Source: CAYMWF01 sp964394085 [NCBI: uncultured Gemmatimonadota bacterium]
GTDB lineage: Bacteria > GCA-2686955 > CAYMWF01
Length of the DNA stretch: 64,000 nt
NCBI GenBank assembly: GCA_964394085.1
Contig: CAYMWF010000011.1
Coordinates: forward strand, 1 to 64,000
Reading direction: 5' to 3'
Part shown: positions 9,031 through 18,500 of the stretch, piece after piece
Layout: every line of letters begins with the position of its first letter
Position numbering within the stretch: the first letter of the stretch is position 1
Translations under genes and position numbers: made by a program
The notes under the pieces: model-generated
Databases searched by the model: none
Told to the model about the DNA's origin: nothing
The model's input: only the letters and a program-made list of their open reading frames with translations

Positions 9031-9097
9031 TCTCGCGAGCACCAGTATAATTCTTTCAAAAGCGCAGTCTCGCGAGCATGATTAGAATCCCTCAAAG
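9031..9097. repeat. Two 37-base direct repeats with TCTCGCGAGCA cores
   Basis: TCTCGCGAGCA occurs at 9031-9041 and 9068-9078, each followed by a similar A/T-rich stretch ending CTCAAA or TTTCAAA. CTCGCGAG is itself palindromic. The spacing and the position 300 bases before the SGNH gene at 9382 would suit a pair of regulator sites. The rest of 8977-9381 shows nothing certain; 9210-9290 may hold a worn inverted copy of the dispersed repeat. Confidence 0.35.
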
Positions 9098-9381
9098 GAG
9101 ACGGAAATACGTTAAATCGTAGTATCTAAAGGTGATATTCAGAGATTCACCAGAAGGCAGCGGTTTTCTTTTTCCTTTCCCTTTCGGATCCCCTTCATAC
9201 TCGCAAAGTGATCGCAGGCGCACAGGTCCGCGAGGTCTTCGCGCCCGGCGGAGCGAAGAAAGACTGACCCGAGGACGGATGCCGGCACGCGAACCGCTCG
9301 TGAAAGCGGAAACGGGCCGCAGCCAGGGGCTATGTCGGCTTCGTTGGCGGTCGATAGCGGAGGATCCCTTGCATCCGCAAC

Positions 9382-10548
9382 ATGTTAGCGCTGGTGTTTG
9401 ACAAATCGATGAAGGTGTTCCTGGTCAATCTGCTCATCTCCGCCGGAATCGCGGTGGGCCTGCTGGGGCTGATCGAAATCGTCGTGTGGGTCGTCGGTTT
9501 CGAGCGGACGCCGGCCTTCGAGTTCCACACCTCGTATTTCAGGAGCGACCTGGTGCGGGAGGACGAGCCCGAGGGTTGGGTGAAAGTCGTCCCCGAGGGG
9601 CAGAATCCCGAAGGAAACTGGTACTTCCCCGGGCAGCGCTTCCTCCGGATCAAGACCCCGGGAACCACGCGCGTCATCATGATCGGCGATTCCTGCGTGG
9701 CCGGTTTCGCCAAGTGCTGCCGTGAGGAGTTTGAACGGAAGCTGGCTGAGGGGCTCGGGCGCCCGGTGGAGGTCATTGCCATGCCCAGACCCGGCTGCGG
9801 GAGCACGGCATCGCTGGGGACCGCCGCCGAGGCGATGGATCTGGAGCCCGATATCGTGCTGGTCTACACCGGGCACAGCGACTTTATAAGTCAGCAAACG
9901 CTGGGAACGCTGCTGGTCGACGGCAGACCCAGGGAGGAGCTGAGCCCAGCGGCGTTGTGGCTCTTCCGCAATCTGCATTCCTTCCAGCTCCTCTACAAGT
10001 GGATGGCCCCGGCGATGAAGCCGACGAAAAGCGAAGCCCGCAAGATAGAGCGTCACTACCGGAAAAAGGACAAGGAGAGCATGTACGCGATATTCAGGAC
10101 CAACCTGGAGAGAATCGTCTCCCTCGCCCGCGGTAACGACGTGAAGGTCGTGCTGGCAACCCAGGCGTACAGCTACGTATACCCGCCGCTCTTCGGCGGG
10201 TCTCTCGAGAATCCGGAGGCCTACCTCGGCGATCCCCATGCGGAGTTCCAGGCGGGATTGACGGCCTTCGCAGGCGGGGATTACGAGACGGCCAGGAGGC
10301 TCCTAGACGCCTCTTTCGTCCACCACTCAAGACCCGACCGAATGGGGACGATAAAAAATGGGATCGTAGTTGATGTGGCCCGCGACCACGGCGTGCCGCT
10401 GGCCGACATTAAGGCTGCCATCGATCAGGCGTCCGAGCATGGCATGGCCGACCGCGAGCTCATCGAGGACAACTGCCATCCCACCGTGGATGGTTATCGA
10501 ATCATGATGGCCGAGTTCGTGCGCACCGTGCTGGCGGAGTTCCGCTAG
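9382..10548 (+). CDS. Membrane-anchored SGNH/GDSL hydrolase
   Basis: A 388-residue protein with one N-terminal membrane segment (about residues 12-38) and an SGNH hydrolase domain outside: block I IGDSCVAGF, oxyanion Gly in PRPGCGSTAS, block III region YTGHSDF where the usual Asn is Ser, and a canonical block V DNCHPTVDGY carrying Asp and His. Family members act as esterases or O-acyl modifiers of glycans. It heads a plus-strand group of DUF5989 protein, carbamoyltransferase, small membrane protein and amidotransferase, a neighbourhood in which SGNH hydrolases recur. Start choice is uncertain: ATG 9382 has GGAGG 18 bases away, and ATG 9409 has none. Confidence 0.82.
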   Translation: MLALVFDKSMKVFLVNLLISAGIAVGLLGLIEIVVWVVGFERTPAFEFHTSYFRSDLVREDEPEGWVKVVPEGQNPEGNWYFPGQRFLRIKTPGTTRVIMIGDSCVAGFAKCCREEFERKLAEGLGRPVEVIAMPRPGCGSTASLGTAAEAMDLEPDIVLVYTGHSDFISQQTLGTLLVDGRPREELSPAALWLFRNLHSFQLLYKWMAPAMKPTKSEARKIERHYRKKDKESMYAIFRTNLERIVSLARGNDVKVVLATQAYSYVYPPLFGGSLENPEAYLGDPHAEFQAGLTAFAGGDYETARRLLDASFVHHSRPDRMGTIKNGIVVDVARDHGVPLADIKAAIDQASEHGMADRELIEDNCHPTVDGYRIMMAEFVRTVLAEFR

Positions 10549-10737
10549 CCGCATCTGGATCGCCGCGGTGTCGACGGCTCGGAGGATAGGACATAATACA
10601 ATGTTCTGTGTTCTGCCGGAAACGCGACCGGAATACGACAGTGCTTTTCTTCGCGGGATTGGAGGCGGGTTTTCCGTGGGCCGACCCCGGGATCGAAAGC
10701 GGCGTTTCCGCAAGACGGGAGGTAAAAGGACACGACG

Positions 10738-10902
10738 ATGATTACCAGATTACGAATCGTTATGAGCGAGATGCTCTACCTGATACGGAAGTATCGATTC
10801 TACATCATTGCGCCGACCCTTATCCTGCTGGCCCTGGTCGGATTCTTCGTATACCAGGTCGGTCCGGTGATCGTGGTTTCGTTTCTGTATGCCGGGGTCT
10901 AG
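10738..10902 (+). CDS. DUF5989-type single-span membrane peptide
   Basis: A 54-residue protein, easily missed by gene callers. It reads as an amphipathic basic N-terminus (MSEMLYLIRKYRFY), one membrane helix (IIAPTLILLALVGFFVYQVG) and a hydrophobic C-terminus ending FLYAGV. The EMLYLIRKYRFYIIAP pattern is typical of the DUF5989 family, which is found beside carbamoyltransferase and SxtJ-like membrane genes in many bacteria; function is unknown. An AAAGGA sits 7 bases before the ATG and a GGGAGG further up. It lies 42 bases before the carbamoyltransferase, so co-transcription is likely. It may tether or assemble that enzyme at the membrane (inference). Confidence 0.8.
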   Translation: MITRLRIVMSEMLYLIRKYRFYIIAPTLILLALVGFFVYQVGPVIVVSFLYAGV

Positions 10903-10944
10903 CTTCGACTCAAGCTGACACCGAGAAGGTATTTAGGGGGGAAT

Positions 10945-12645
10945 TTGGATAAGGTGGATGGACAAACCGTCCTGGGATTGTCGTTCGGGTACCACGACTC
11001 GGCGGCCGCCCTGGTCGCCGGCGGCGAGGTCGTGGCGGCGGCTCAGGAAGAGCGTTTCAATCGAGTCAAGCATTTCGCCGAGCTGCCGGTGCAGGCGGTC
11101 AACTACTGCCTCCAGGCTGCCGGCGTCACAGTCGACGACATCGACATCATCTGCTTCTACGAGAAGCCCTACCTGAAATTCCACCGCGTGGTCATGGGCC
11201 ACATAGCGGCCTTTCCGTTTTCGCTTCGGCACCTCCTGCGGACCATGCCCCACTGGCTCGGGGAGCGATTGGCGACACCGTTCGTCCTCAAAGAACAAAT
11301 CGGCTACGAAGGCGAGGTCCTCTTCGTAAGGCACCACATGTCCCACGCGGCCAGCGCCTTTCTCGTTTCGCCGTTCGAGGAGGCGGCGCTGCTGGTCTCG
11401 GACGGCGTCGGCGAATGGGCTACGATGACGTGGGGGACCGGGCGCGGCACGGACCTGGAGATCCTGCAGGAGATTCGGTTTCCCAACTCGGCAGGGCTTC
11501 TGTATTCGGCCATCACGGCATACCTCGGGTTCGGGGCCAACAGCGGCGAGGGGAAGACCATGGGACTCGCCGGCTGGGGAAAGCCGACGCTGGTGGACCG
11601 GCTCCGCGATATCGCAGGAGTCTGCGACGACGGGAGCCTTCGCGTCGATACCCGGTACTTCGACTTCGTCTCCGGCGGATCCATGGTGACACCGAGGTTC
11701 GTCAGTGAGTTCGGCCCGCCGCGGCTGCGTGACGATCCCATCCTTGACCGGCACCGCGACATGGCGGCGAGCCTGCAGAGTCTCACCGAGGAGGTCCTGC
11801 TCGCAGCCGCGCGCCACGTGCACGAGCAAACCGGCCTCGATCGTTTATGTCTCGCCGGCGGTTCCTTCCTGAACTGTCCGGTAAACACGCGCATCCTCGA
11901 GGAGACTCCGTTCGAGGAGGTCTTCATTCAGCCTGCGGCCGGAGATGCAGGCGGAAGCCTCGGCGCCGCCGCCCTCGCCTACTCGTCCGTGCTCGGACGG
12001 GGCCGGCTCGGGAGGCTCGAGACGGCCTCGCTGGGCCCGGAATACTCGTCTCGCGAGATCGAGCGGTGCCTGACGCTGAACCACGCGCGCTTTCGAACGA
12101 TGGATGACCGCGACCTCGCGGAGTTCGTGGCGGAGCGGATCGCCGCGAACAAGACTGTCGGCTGGTTCCGCGGGCGGATGGAATTCGGGCCGCGCGCGCT
12201 GGGAAACAGGAGTATCCTGGCCGATCCGCGCAATCCCGGGATGAAGGATTTCCTCAACCGCGAGATCAAGCACCGCGAGAGCTTCAGACCCTACGGAGTG
12301 AGCATCCTTCAGGAGAGGGTAGGCGAGTTCTTCGAAGTCGAGGCGCTCGAGAGTCCGTTCATGCTCCTGGTGGCCCAGGCGCGCAAGGAGAAAGAGACGG
12401 TGATCCCCTCGGCCCTGCACGCGGACGGCAGCTCGCGGCTCCAGACGGTCACCGGGGAGGACGGACTGTACCGGGACGTCATCGAGGCGTTCTGCATGAA
12501 GACCGGTGTCCCGATGATCATCAACACGTCGTTCAACAACAACACCGAGCCTATCGTGTGCTGCCCGCAGGACGCCTACTCCTGCTTCGAGAAGATCGGG
12601 CTCGACTACCTGGTGATGGAGAACTACATTGTTGAGAAGGATTAA
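10945..12645 (+). CDS. NodU/CmcH-family O-carbamoyltransferase
   Basis: A 566-residue enzyme that would transfer a carbamoyl group from carbamoyl phosphate, via carbamoyl-adenylate, to a hydroxyl of a sugar or natural product. The N-terminal Kae1/YrdC-like part shows GLSFGYHDSAAALV, the metal-binding HHMSHAASAF (residues 130-139) and VSDGVGEWAT. The C-terminal part shows MEFGPRALGNRSILADPR and NTSFNNNTEPIV, standard for the family at full length. Starts possible are TTG 10945 or GTG 10954 behind AGGGGGG at 10933-10940. The next gene starts inside its last codons. Context with DUF5989, a small membrane protein, a PP-loop amidotransferase and an SGNH hydrolase points to carbamoylation of a surface glycan. 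Confidence 0.92.
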   Translation: MDKVDGQTVLGLSFGYHDSAAALVAGGEVVAAAQEERFNRVKHFAELPVQAVNYCLQAAGVTVDDIDIICFYEKPYLKFHRVVMGHIAAFPFSLRHLLRTMPHWLGERLATPFVLKEQIGYEGEVLFVRHHMSHAASAFLVSPFEEAALLVSDGVGEWATMTWGTGRGTDLEILQEIRFPNSAGLLYSAITAYLGFGANSGEGKTMGLAGWGKPTLVDRLRDIAGVCDDGSLRVDTRYFDFVSGGSMVTPRFVSEFGPPRLRDDPILDRHRDMAASLQSLTEEVLLAAARHVHEQTGLDRLCLAGGSFLNCPVNTRILEETPFEEVFIQPAAGDAGGSLGAAALAYSSVLGRGRLGRLETASLGPEYSSREIERCLTLNHARFRTMDDRDLAEFVAERIAANKTVGWFRGRMEFGPRALGNRSILADPRNPGMKDFLNREIKHRESFRPYGVSILQERVGEFFEVEALESPFMLLVAQARKEKETVIPSALHADGSSRLQTVTGEDGLYRDVIEAFCMKTGVPMIINTSFNNNTEPIVCCPQDAYSCFEKIGLDYLVMENYIVEKD

Positions 12646-12856
12646 GCAGCTTGTCGGCGCCGTCACGGTATTGGTGCAGCGGGTACTCGTCGTGGTTCTC
12701 CTGATCCTGGTCTATTTTCTCGGGATCGCTCCGACGGCGCTCCTGGTAAAGGTGATGGGCCGAGATCCCATGGATCGGCCGAAGAGCGGGTCGAGCTCCT
12801 GGCAGGCGATTCAAGAGTATTCTTCGGAAAAGGTCGATCTTCTGAGGCAGTCTTGA
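12629..12856 (+). CDS. Small membrane protein of the carbamoyltransferase cluster
   Basis: A 75-residue protein with one long hydrophobic segment (about residues 8-43) and a polar tail containing MDRPKSGSSSWQ. It begins at TTG codons overlapping the last 17 bases of the carbamoyltransferase, so translational coupling is probable. It resembles the small SxtJ-like companions found beside carbamoyltransferases, but is about half the length of SxtJ. Function is unknown. After its TGA the same frame continues into the amidotransferase-like gene without another stop, so readthrough would make a fusion. Confidence 0.6.
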   Translation: MLRRIKQLVGAVTVLVQRVLVVVLLILVYFLGIAPTALLVKVMGRDPMDRPKSGSSSWQAIQEYSSEKVDLLRQS

Positions 12857-12940
12857 GCGAATCCGGGCGAGGCATCCCCGAACCCGACGATCGCCTCGAC
12901 CTCACCGGTATCCATCGTCCGCACAACCGAGGGGGTTTCG

Positions 12941-13963
12941 CTGAATTACGAAAAGCGCTCAATCTGCAGCCGCTGCGTCCTGCCCGAGAGCAGGCCTGAT
13001 ATCCGGCTGCGCGAGGATGGCATCTGCAACATCTGTGTCGGGCATGACGAAGCCGATGACGCCCGAAAGGGCCGGCCGGCGCTGGAGACCGACTTTACCC
13101 GGATCCTCAACAAGCACCGCGGCAGGCACGAGTACGACTGCCTGGTCATGTGCAGCGGCGGCAAGGACAGCACGTCGGCGCTCTATTACATTAAGAAGCG
13201 CTACAGGCTGAAGCCCCTGGCGTTCACCTTCGACCACGGATTCGAGACAGAGGGCGCCATGACGAACGTGCACCGGGCGGTGGAGGCCCTCGACGTCGAC
13301 TTCATGACGTTCCGCTCAACCTACATCAACGACCTGGTATCGAAGCTCCTGCAGTCCGGCTCCCGGGCTGTGATCTGCCATCTCTGCTCCATCTGGTACA
13401 TGGACCTGACCTTTCGCCTGGCCGCGCGGGTCGACGCCCCGCTGATCATAGCGGGCTGGACCAGGGGACAGTCCGTCGATCAATCCGTGATGTCCAGGGG
13501 CGGCTGCAATATACACGCGCCCGAATACGCCTCCATGAGCGGGGCGACGATCGAGTTCATGGAGTCTCTCAGGGACGACCCGGTATACAAGGGCTTTCCG
13601 CGGAGCATGGAGGAGGTGCTGAAGCGCTCCAGGAAACGAAAGCCCAGGGTCATGGTGCTGTCGCCGCACTGGTTCCTGGCACACGACGTCGAGACCTATG
13701 TCGCGACCATCAAGCAGGAGCTGGGCTGGGAGTATCCGAGCGTGAGCTACCCGCGGAAGTCGACCAACTGCTACCTCAACTTCATCTCCGTGCACAACTC
13801 GCTGAAGCACTACGGCTACACGCACTATCATGTCGAAATGAGCAAGCTGATCCGGGAGGGGCGGATGACCCGGGAGGAAGCCCTGGAGCTGCTCGAGCCG
13901 AACTACGACCTGGATATGCTCAACCGCATCGCCGAGCCGCTGGGCCATACCTTCGATGACTGA
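12941..13963 (+). CDS. N-acetyl-sugar amidotransferase-like PP-loop enzyme, CTG start
   Basis: A 340-residue ATP-pyrophosphatase of the WbpG/PseA/LegG type, which makes amidino groups on sialic-acid-like or uronic sugars. The N-terminus shows a zinc-knuckle pair (CSRCVLPES...CNICVGHD), the PP-loop is VMCSGGKDSTSALY, and further Cys residues occur in VICHLCSIWY. The first ATG in frame (13148) lies inside the PP-loop and would remove the zinc knuckle. No ATG, GTG or TTG exists between the upstream stop at 12856 and there, but CTG 12941 follows GAGGGGG by 5 bases and opens exactly at the expected N-terminus (LNYEKRSICSRC). I infer CTG initiation. The usual amidotransferase partners HisH/HisF are not seen nearby. 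Confidence 0.78.
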   Translation: MNYEKRSICSRCVLPESRPDIRLREDGICNICVGHDEADDARKGRPALETDFTRILNKHRGRHEYDCLVMCSGGKDSTSALYYIKKRYRLKPLAFTFDHGFETEGAMTNVHRAVEALDVDFMTFRSTYINDLVSKLLQSGSRAVICHLCSIWYMDLTFRLAARVDAPLIIAGWTRGQSVDQSVMSRGGCNIHAPEYASMSGATIEFMESLRDDPVYKGFPRSMEEVLKRSRKRKPRVMVLSPHWFLAHDVETYVATIKQELGWEYPSVSYPRKSTNCYLNFISVHNSLKHYGYTHYHVEMSKLIREGRMTREEALELLEPNYDLDMLNRIAEPLGHTFDD

Positions 13964-13997
13964 GCTGCGATAACCGACAGCGCATGAGTCAGTGTCT

Positions 13998-14105
13998 CTC
14001 CCAGCCCGGCATGACTTCCCATGTCCTCCGGACGGCAGGATGTCCCTTCATCGTCTCTACGGCGGAGCAACCGGGATGGGAACAGGCATGTCGTGAAATT
14101 GAAAG
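13998..14105 (+). repeat. Dispersed GC-rich repeat, diverged copy
   Basis: Retains CCCGGCATGAC, TCTCTACGGCGGAGCAACCG, GGGATGGGAA and GTGAAATTGAAA, in the same order as the copy at 5741. It sits in the 443-base gap before the methyltransferase gene. No gene is seen in the gap. Confidence 0.5.
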
Positions 14106-14317
14106 GATGCGGGAACTCTCGATCCTGAGGGGTTCAGAGGGTATCCTGAATCTTGTGTCCGGAGATATTGACAGTAATAGTCTTGGGGTGCCCGGGCGGG
14201 GTTCTTCGACGAGGAGCCACGAGGATACGACTGATAACTTATGGAAACCTGTGGATATATGTTGCTGGTTTTGCGTGAGGAGGCGTAAGATTACAAGTAA
14301 GAAATTGTCGTAAAAAA

Positions 14318-14350
14318 AGCTGACCCCGGGGCAGCCCCCAGGGGTCGGCT
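14318..14350 (-). terminator. Strong hairpin with T-run on minus strand
   Basis: AGCTGACCCC pairs with GGGGTCGGCT around a short loop. On the minus strand the stem is followed by TTTTTTT, a textbook intrinsic terminator; on the plus strand it is preceded by the A-run and could act as a weaker terminator or leader for the methyltransferase. No minus-strand gene ends just upstream, so its orientation is puzzling. Confidence 0.5.
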
Positions 14351-14406
14351 GGACCCTTTCTCAGGATTCCTCCCTATCGCCAGAGAGAGGACCGCGGAGG
14401 TGGCGG

Positions 14407-15333
14407 TTGCATGAGTTAAAATTTGAGTCTGCTCCCTGTCCCGTCTGTGGTGAAGAGCGTTCGAAACCCTGGAAGACCCTGGGTTTGATCCGCCGCCGCG
14501 GACATTCCATGTTGAAGGGCATGGACGATCATCGATTTCCCTTTGTCGAATGCTTTTCCTGCAGTCATCGCTACATGAACCCCATGCCGACGGCATCGTC
14601 TCTGGAGGCTTACTATAACGAAGATTACTTTTGCGTTGACGACACGGCCAAGTACAATCAACAAAGGGCGCTCGGTCTGGCCGATCGCTTTTTTTTCCGG
14701 CTGTGTCGAGTTCGACCCGCGAAACCTCATTCCAGAGTTCTCGAGATTGGCCCGGGTAACGGGAAGCATCTGCTCTGGCTCCGACAGTTGGGCCATAACG
14801 TACAGGGGATGGATCTGGGAGCCCACGAACGTGTGGAGCGAGGTGAAGACATCCCCATTCAGGTGGGGAGACCGGAACAGTGGTCGGCCGAGGAGGAATC
14901 TTTCGACATGGTGTTCTGTTATTGGGTGCTGGAACACGTGAGGGGTACCAGGGACATCCTGACCCGCTGTCGACGCTGGTTGAAACCGGGTGGAAGAATA
15001 GCGGCGGGTCTTACCAACGTTGACTGCCCTGAAGCGAAATGGTTCGGCGACTACTGGCATCATGCCGTCGTTCCCGATCACGTCTCTCAGTTCAACATGA
15101 ATTCGGCGACCGTGATGATGGATAAAGCCGGTTTTGTCTTGATTTCACAAAAATACGACCTTCTCAGCTTTGACTTTCAATTGAACCTTCGGAGCTGGCT
15201 GAAGGGTCGATACGGCCTGGATACACCATTGGACCACAACCTCGTCAAGCTGGCCTCTCTACCCATGGCTCCCGTCAAATCCGCCCTGGGCTGGTCCGGT
15301 TTGATTACCCTGGTGGGAGAGAAGCCCGGATGA
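14407..15333 (+). CDS. SAM-dependent methyltransferase with zinc-binding N-terminus
   Basis: A 308-residue class I methyltransferase of the type found in glycan and O-antigen clusters. Four cysteines in CPVCGEER and CFSCSHRYMNP form a zinc ribbon (about residues 11-59), then the SAM motif VLEIGPGNGKHLLWL (about 112-126), the acidic FDMVFCYWVLEHV block and LKPGGRI. The TTG start at 14407 is chosen because GGAGG lies 7 bases upstream and begins the frame just before the zinc ribbon. The target is unknown; the carbamoyltransferase cluster next door suggests a sugar hydroxyl. Its last codons and TGA are contributed by the dispersed repeat that begins at 15323. Confidence 0.85.
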   Translation: MHELKFESAPCPVCGEERSKPWKTLGLIRRRGHSMLKGMDDHRFPFVECFSCSHRYMNPMPTASSLEAYYNEDYFCVDDTAKYNQQRALGLADRFFFRLCRVRPAKPHSRVLEIGPGNGKHLLWLRQLGHNVQGMDLGAHERVERGEDIPIQVGRPEQWSAEEESFDMVFCYWVLEHVRGTRDILTRCRRWLKPGGRIAAGLTNVDCPEAKWFGDYWHHAVVPDHVSQFNMNSATVMMDKAGFVLISQKYDLLSFDFQLNLRSWLKGRYGLDTPLDHNLVKLASLPMAPVKSALGWSGLITLVGEKPG

Positions 15334-15405
15334 CGCAGCGTGCTCCGCCGGGCGGGAAGGCGCTCCCTCGCGAGCCTTACGGCTGAGCAACCGGGCAAGG
15401 GAATA
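15323..15405 (+). repeat. Dispersed GC-rich repeat overlapping a stop codon
   Basis: Reads GCCCGGATGACGCAGCGTGC, TCCGCCGGGCGGGAAGGCGC, then a CTTACGGCTGAGCAACCGGG block, closely matching the copy at 5741. The first ATGA contains the TGA that ends the methyltransferase, so the repeat has been added at, or truncated, the end of that gene. Confidence 0.6.
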
Positions 15406-15471
15406 CACGGACGAGGGATTGCCAGGACCGGGGATGAGAGCCTTCGAACCAGGTGCGGGGGGAAAATACAC

Positions 15472-15541
15472 GGCTGGGGCACGACGCATCGCGCCCCAGC
15501 CGATTTGTATATAAACCGCCGGGTTTCCGGAAAACCCCGGC
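15472..15541 (-). terminator. Two hairpins downstream of the C25 peptidase gene
   Basis: GGCTGGGGC (15472-15480) pairs perfectly with GCCCCAGCC (15493-15501), and a second stem of CGCCGGGTTT with AAAACCCCGGCG-like bases lies at 15517-15541. Both are within 130 bases of the minus-strand stop at 15598 and could end its transcript, although neither has a long T-run. Confidence 0.45.
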
Positions 15542-15597
15542 GCTATCCGCGGATGACCCTGACCGTTTCAGGTTCCTCCGGCGAGCACCTCCCCCGG

Positions 15598-18500
15598 TCA
15601 GAGCCTGCTCACCGCCACGATCTGGAGGGTGAAGCTGTCGGAGGTTACGGCGCCGTCAGGGAAATCGCCCAGCTTGTTGACTACCTCATACGTGCCCGTG
15701 GGGGCGCCGGCGGGAATCGTGTACGAAATCACGTGGGACTCGGAGTATCCCGCCGGGACGGACACATCGGTCGCGATGGGCAGATCCACCGAGCCGCCGC
15801 CTTCCTTTTCTGCGGTCAGCCAGTAATCGACGACGGCCGCGTCGCCGCTGTTGGTGACTTCGATGGTCCAGCTGATTGTCTCGCCGGGAGCGGCCGACGA
15901 CGGTGCGTCGGTTACCTGGATGGAGAGAGGCTCACCGGCGGAGTAGACCAGAACGTCGTCGATGTACCAACCCTCCTGCGTGACATAACCATCGGACCCG
16001 AAGCGGAACCGGATGTGGACCTCGCCGGAGTAGGCCGAGAGGTCGAAGGCCTCTTTCTGCCAGTTGTAACTGCCCGAGAAACACGGGGTTCCCGGGTCGA
16101 AGGGGCTGGCCGCGTTCGCCGTTATCTTGTAGGGGTATCCGCCCTCGGGCGCTATCTGGGTCCACGTGGCGCCGCTGTTCGTGGTGATTTCCACTATTGC
16201 GCCGTCCCAGGCCCATACGCCGGAGTCGAGTTCCGCGTCGATCCAGTGCCAGAACTCGAGAATGGAGCCGTCCCCGAGGTACAGGGTCGGCGTCACGAGC
16301 CCCGAATCGTCGTAGTCCGAGTAATCGCCGGAGCCGGTGCTTCCGCATTTCCAGGAGTAGCTCCCCCCGGGCGTGTTGTTGCGGGTGGAAGAGAGGTGCC
16401 ACTCGTCGTTGTATCCAGGAGTCACAATCATGTGTACCCAGTCGCCCTCGCCGCTCTCCATGTCGTCGTTGAATCCGCCGATGCAGATAGAAAATCCGCT
16501 CGACGCGGCATAACCGCGGGCGGCGGCCAGGTCGGCCGTGAATTCAGCCACGTGACCGTCGGGGCAGCCGGCATCCGCCGTAACGGTGATGGGGCCGGTC
16601 GATTCGGCTTCGCCGTCGCCCGGAATATCGGGCCACAAGGCGGAGTCCTCCAGCAGCGTTATGTAGGGATCGACGGTGGAGAATACGCCGCTTACTTCAC
16701 CCGCGAGGCCGCTGCCGCCGTTGAGAAGCGTCACGTATATATCCGCCGTTTCGCCGGGATCGAGCTTGCCGTCGCCGTTGCCGCCGACGGAATCGTCAAT
16801 CCGGAAGGCCGATACCTCCAGGTCGGGAGCGTGGAGGATCACGGCCAGGGTCGAAGTCCAGGAGGAGTCCGCATCATCGGAGAAGACGAAGGTGAACATG
16901 GCCGGGTGACCGTCCGTGCAGGGAGACGCGACCTCGAAGGAGCATTCATTCAGTCCCCATACTTCTTCTTCGGGACCTACGGTGCCGTAGGAATCGGAGC
17001 CGTCGATTACTGTGATTTCGGGGTCGTCGCTCGACAGGGCGCCCGCCACGCCGTAGGCCGTTACGGAGCCCATGTTCTTCACCAGGGATGCCAGGGAGAC
17101 GGTTTCGCCGTAGTCGGCGTTTCCGTCGCCGTTGCCGCCCGCCGTGTCGTCAAGGTCGGTATCGCGGAGCGAAATCCAGGGGGAATCAGGCACTATGACC
17201 TCGATCTCGCCCTGGTAGACCACGGAGTTGCGGGCCGTGACCGTGACTTTCAGGATGCCGGGAGTGTCCGGGGCCGGATTCAGCACCACGGAGCCGGAGG
17301 CGTTGGTGTATCCGCTCGCCTGGACGCCGTCGTCGACCTTGGTGAGGGAGACGAGAGCGCCGACGACAGCACCGCCCGTCTTGCTGACCTGGACGGTCAC
17401 GCTGTTCTCACCGGGCACTATGGCGCCCGGGTGAACCACTGTCAGGTAATAGGGATCGCCCGTCCGCACGAGGAGTTCGGGGTCGCCGAACAGGATATAC
17501 TGCTGCATCGTCTCTTCGGTGACGGAGCCGTACCCGTACGGGAAATAGTAATACATGTATAGCTTGCCGTAAGTGCACGCTGCGCCGTAAGTGTCGAGCC
17601 CCTCCATGAAGTTGCCCCTGGCTACGCCGACGCCGAGAGTGTCGGTATAGAAGAAGGCGCAGGGGCGCGAAGCGGCGTAGATGCCGACCGAACCGCGGCC
17701 CGCGCTTCCCGACGACTGTTTCTGCCATGCTTCGGCGAAGCAGTCGGAGTTCTCGTCGAGGGCGCCGTTGCTGCACGCCACCGAGGTGATGAGCGACGGT
17801 CTGTGATCATTGGTCAGCGCGTTGACGTGCGAGTTGGTGTAGGACGGGGACGGGCTGCTCCAGGACGTTTCCGAGCCGTGGCCGAAATAGGCCGACCAGG
17901 AGTCGCCCTCGTTATAGGAGGCGGAGATATTGGAAGGGCCCAGGTTCCCGAGGCTGGAAAAGAGCTTGGTCACGTCGGTGTAGCCGTCCGCCAGCAGGAT
18001 GTTGCGCACCTTGTTGGCGTTCTGATCGTCCACGTAGTCGCTGCCCGACATCACGAGGCCCTTGGCATACCATGTGACGCCCCCGAGACCGGGGTCGAGC
18101 TCGTAATCGAGGTTTTTCGCCACCACCCTGTCGAGCTCGGCCGCGGTTTTCACCGAGAACCTGCCCAGGTGGATATCGGGGAGGTAGTCGCTGCCCGCCA
18201 CCGTCGAATACTTGTGGTCGGTCGGGCAGGAGCCTATCCCGTAATGAACGGGAACATAGTCGTCGTCGCCGACCAGGAGCACGTAGTCGGGGGCCGGGTC
18301 CCAGGTATCGTATGCATTCTGGATGTAGTTCTCGATGTCGTTCGCCGAGGGGTTCGGGCTGATCTCGGAGGTTTTCGTAACCACCACGGGCAGCCCTTTT
18401 TCCCATTTCCAGGCGGCGTAAGGCAGAATCGAGCTGTAGAAATTATCGTGAACGATGACGAGGAGGCAGCTCGATACGTCCCACTCGTCCTGTTCGTCTT

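Noticed and set aside
13148-13963. ATG 13148 as the amidotransferase start
   Set aside because: It lies inside the PP-loop motif and would remove the zinc-knuckle N-terminus that is clearly encoded upstream in frame.
15340-17562. A 740-codon open frame on the plus strand
   Set aside because: It lies wholly antisense to the C25 peptidase gene, has no domain, and is explained by GC-rich codon bias in the real gene.
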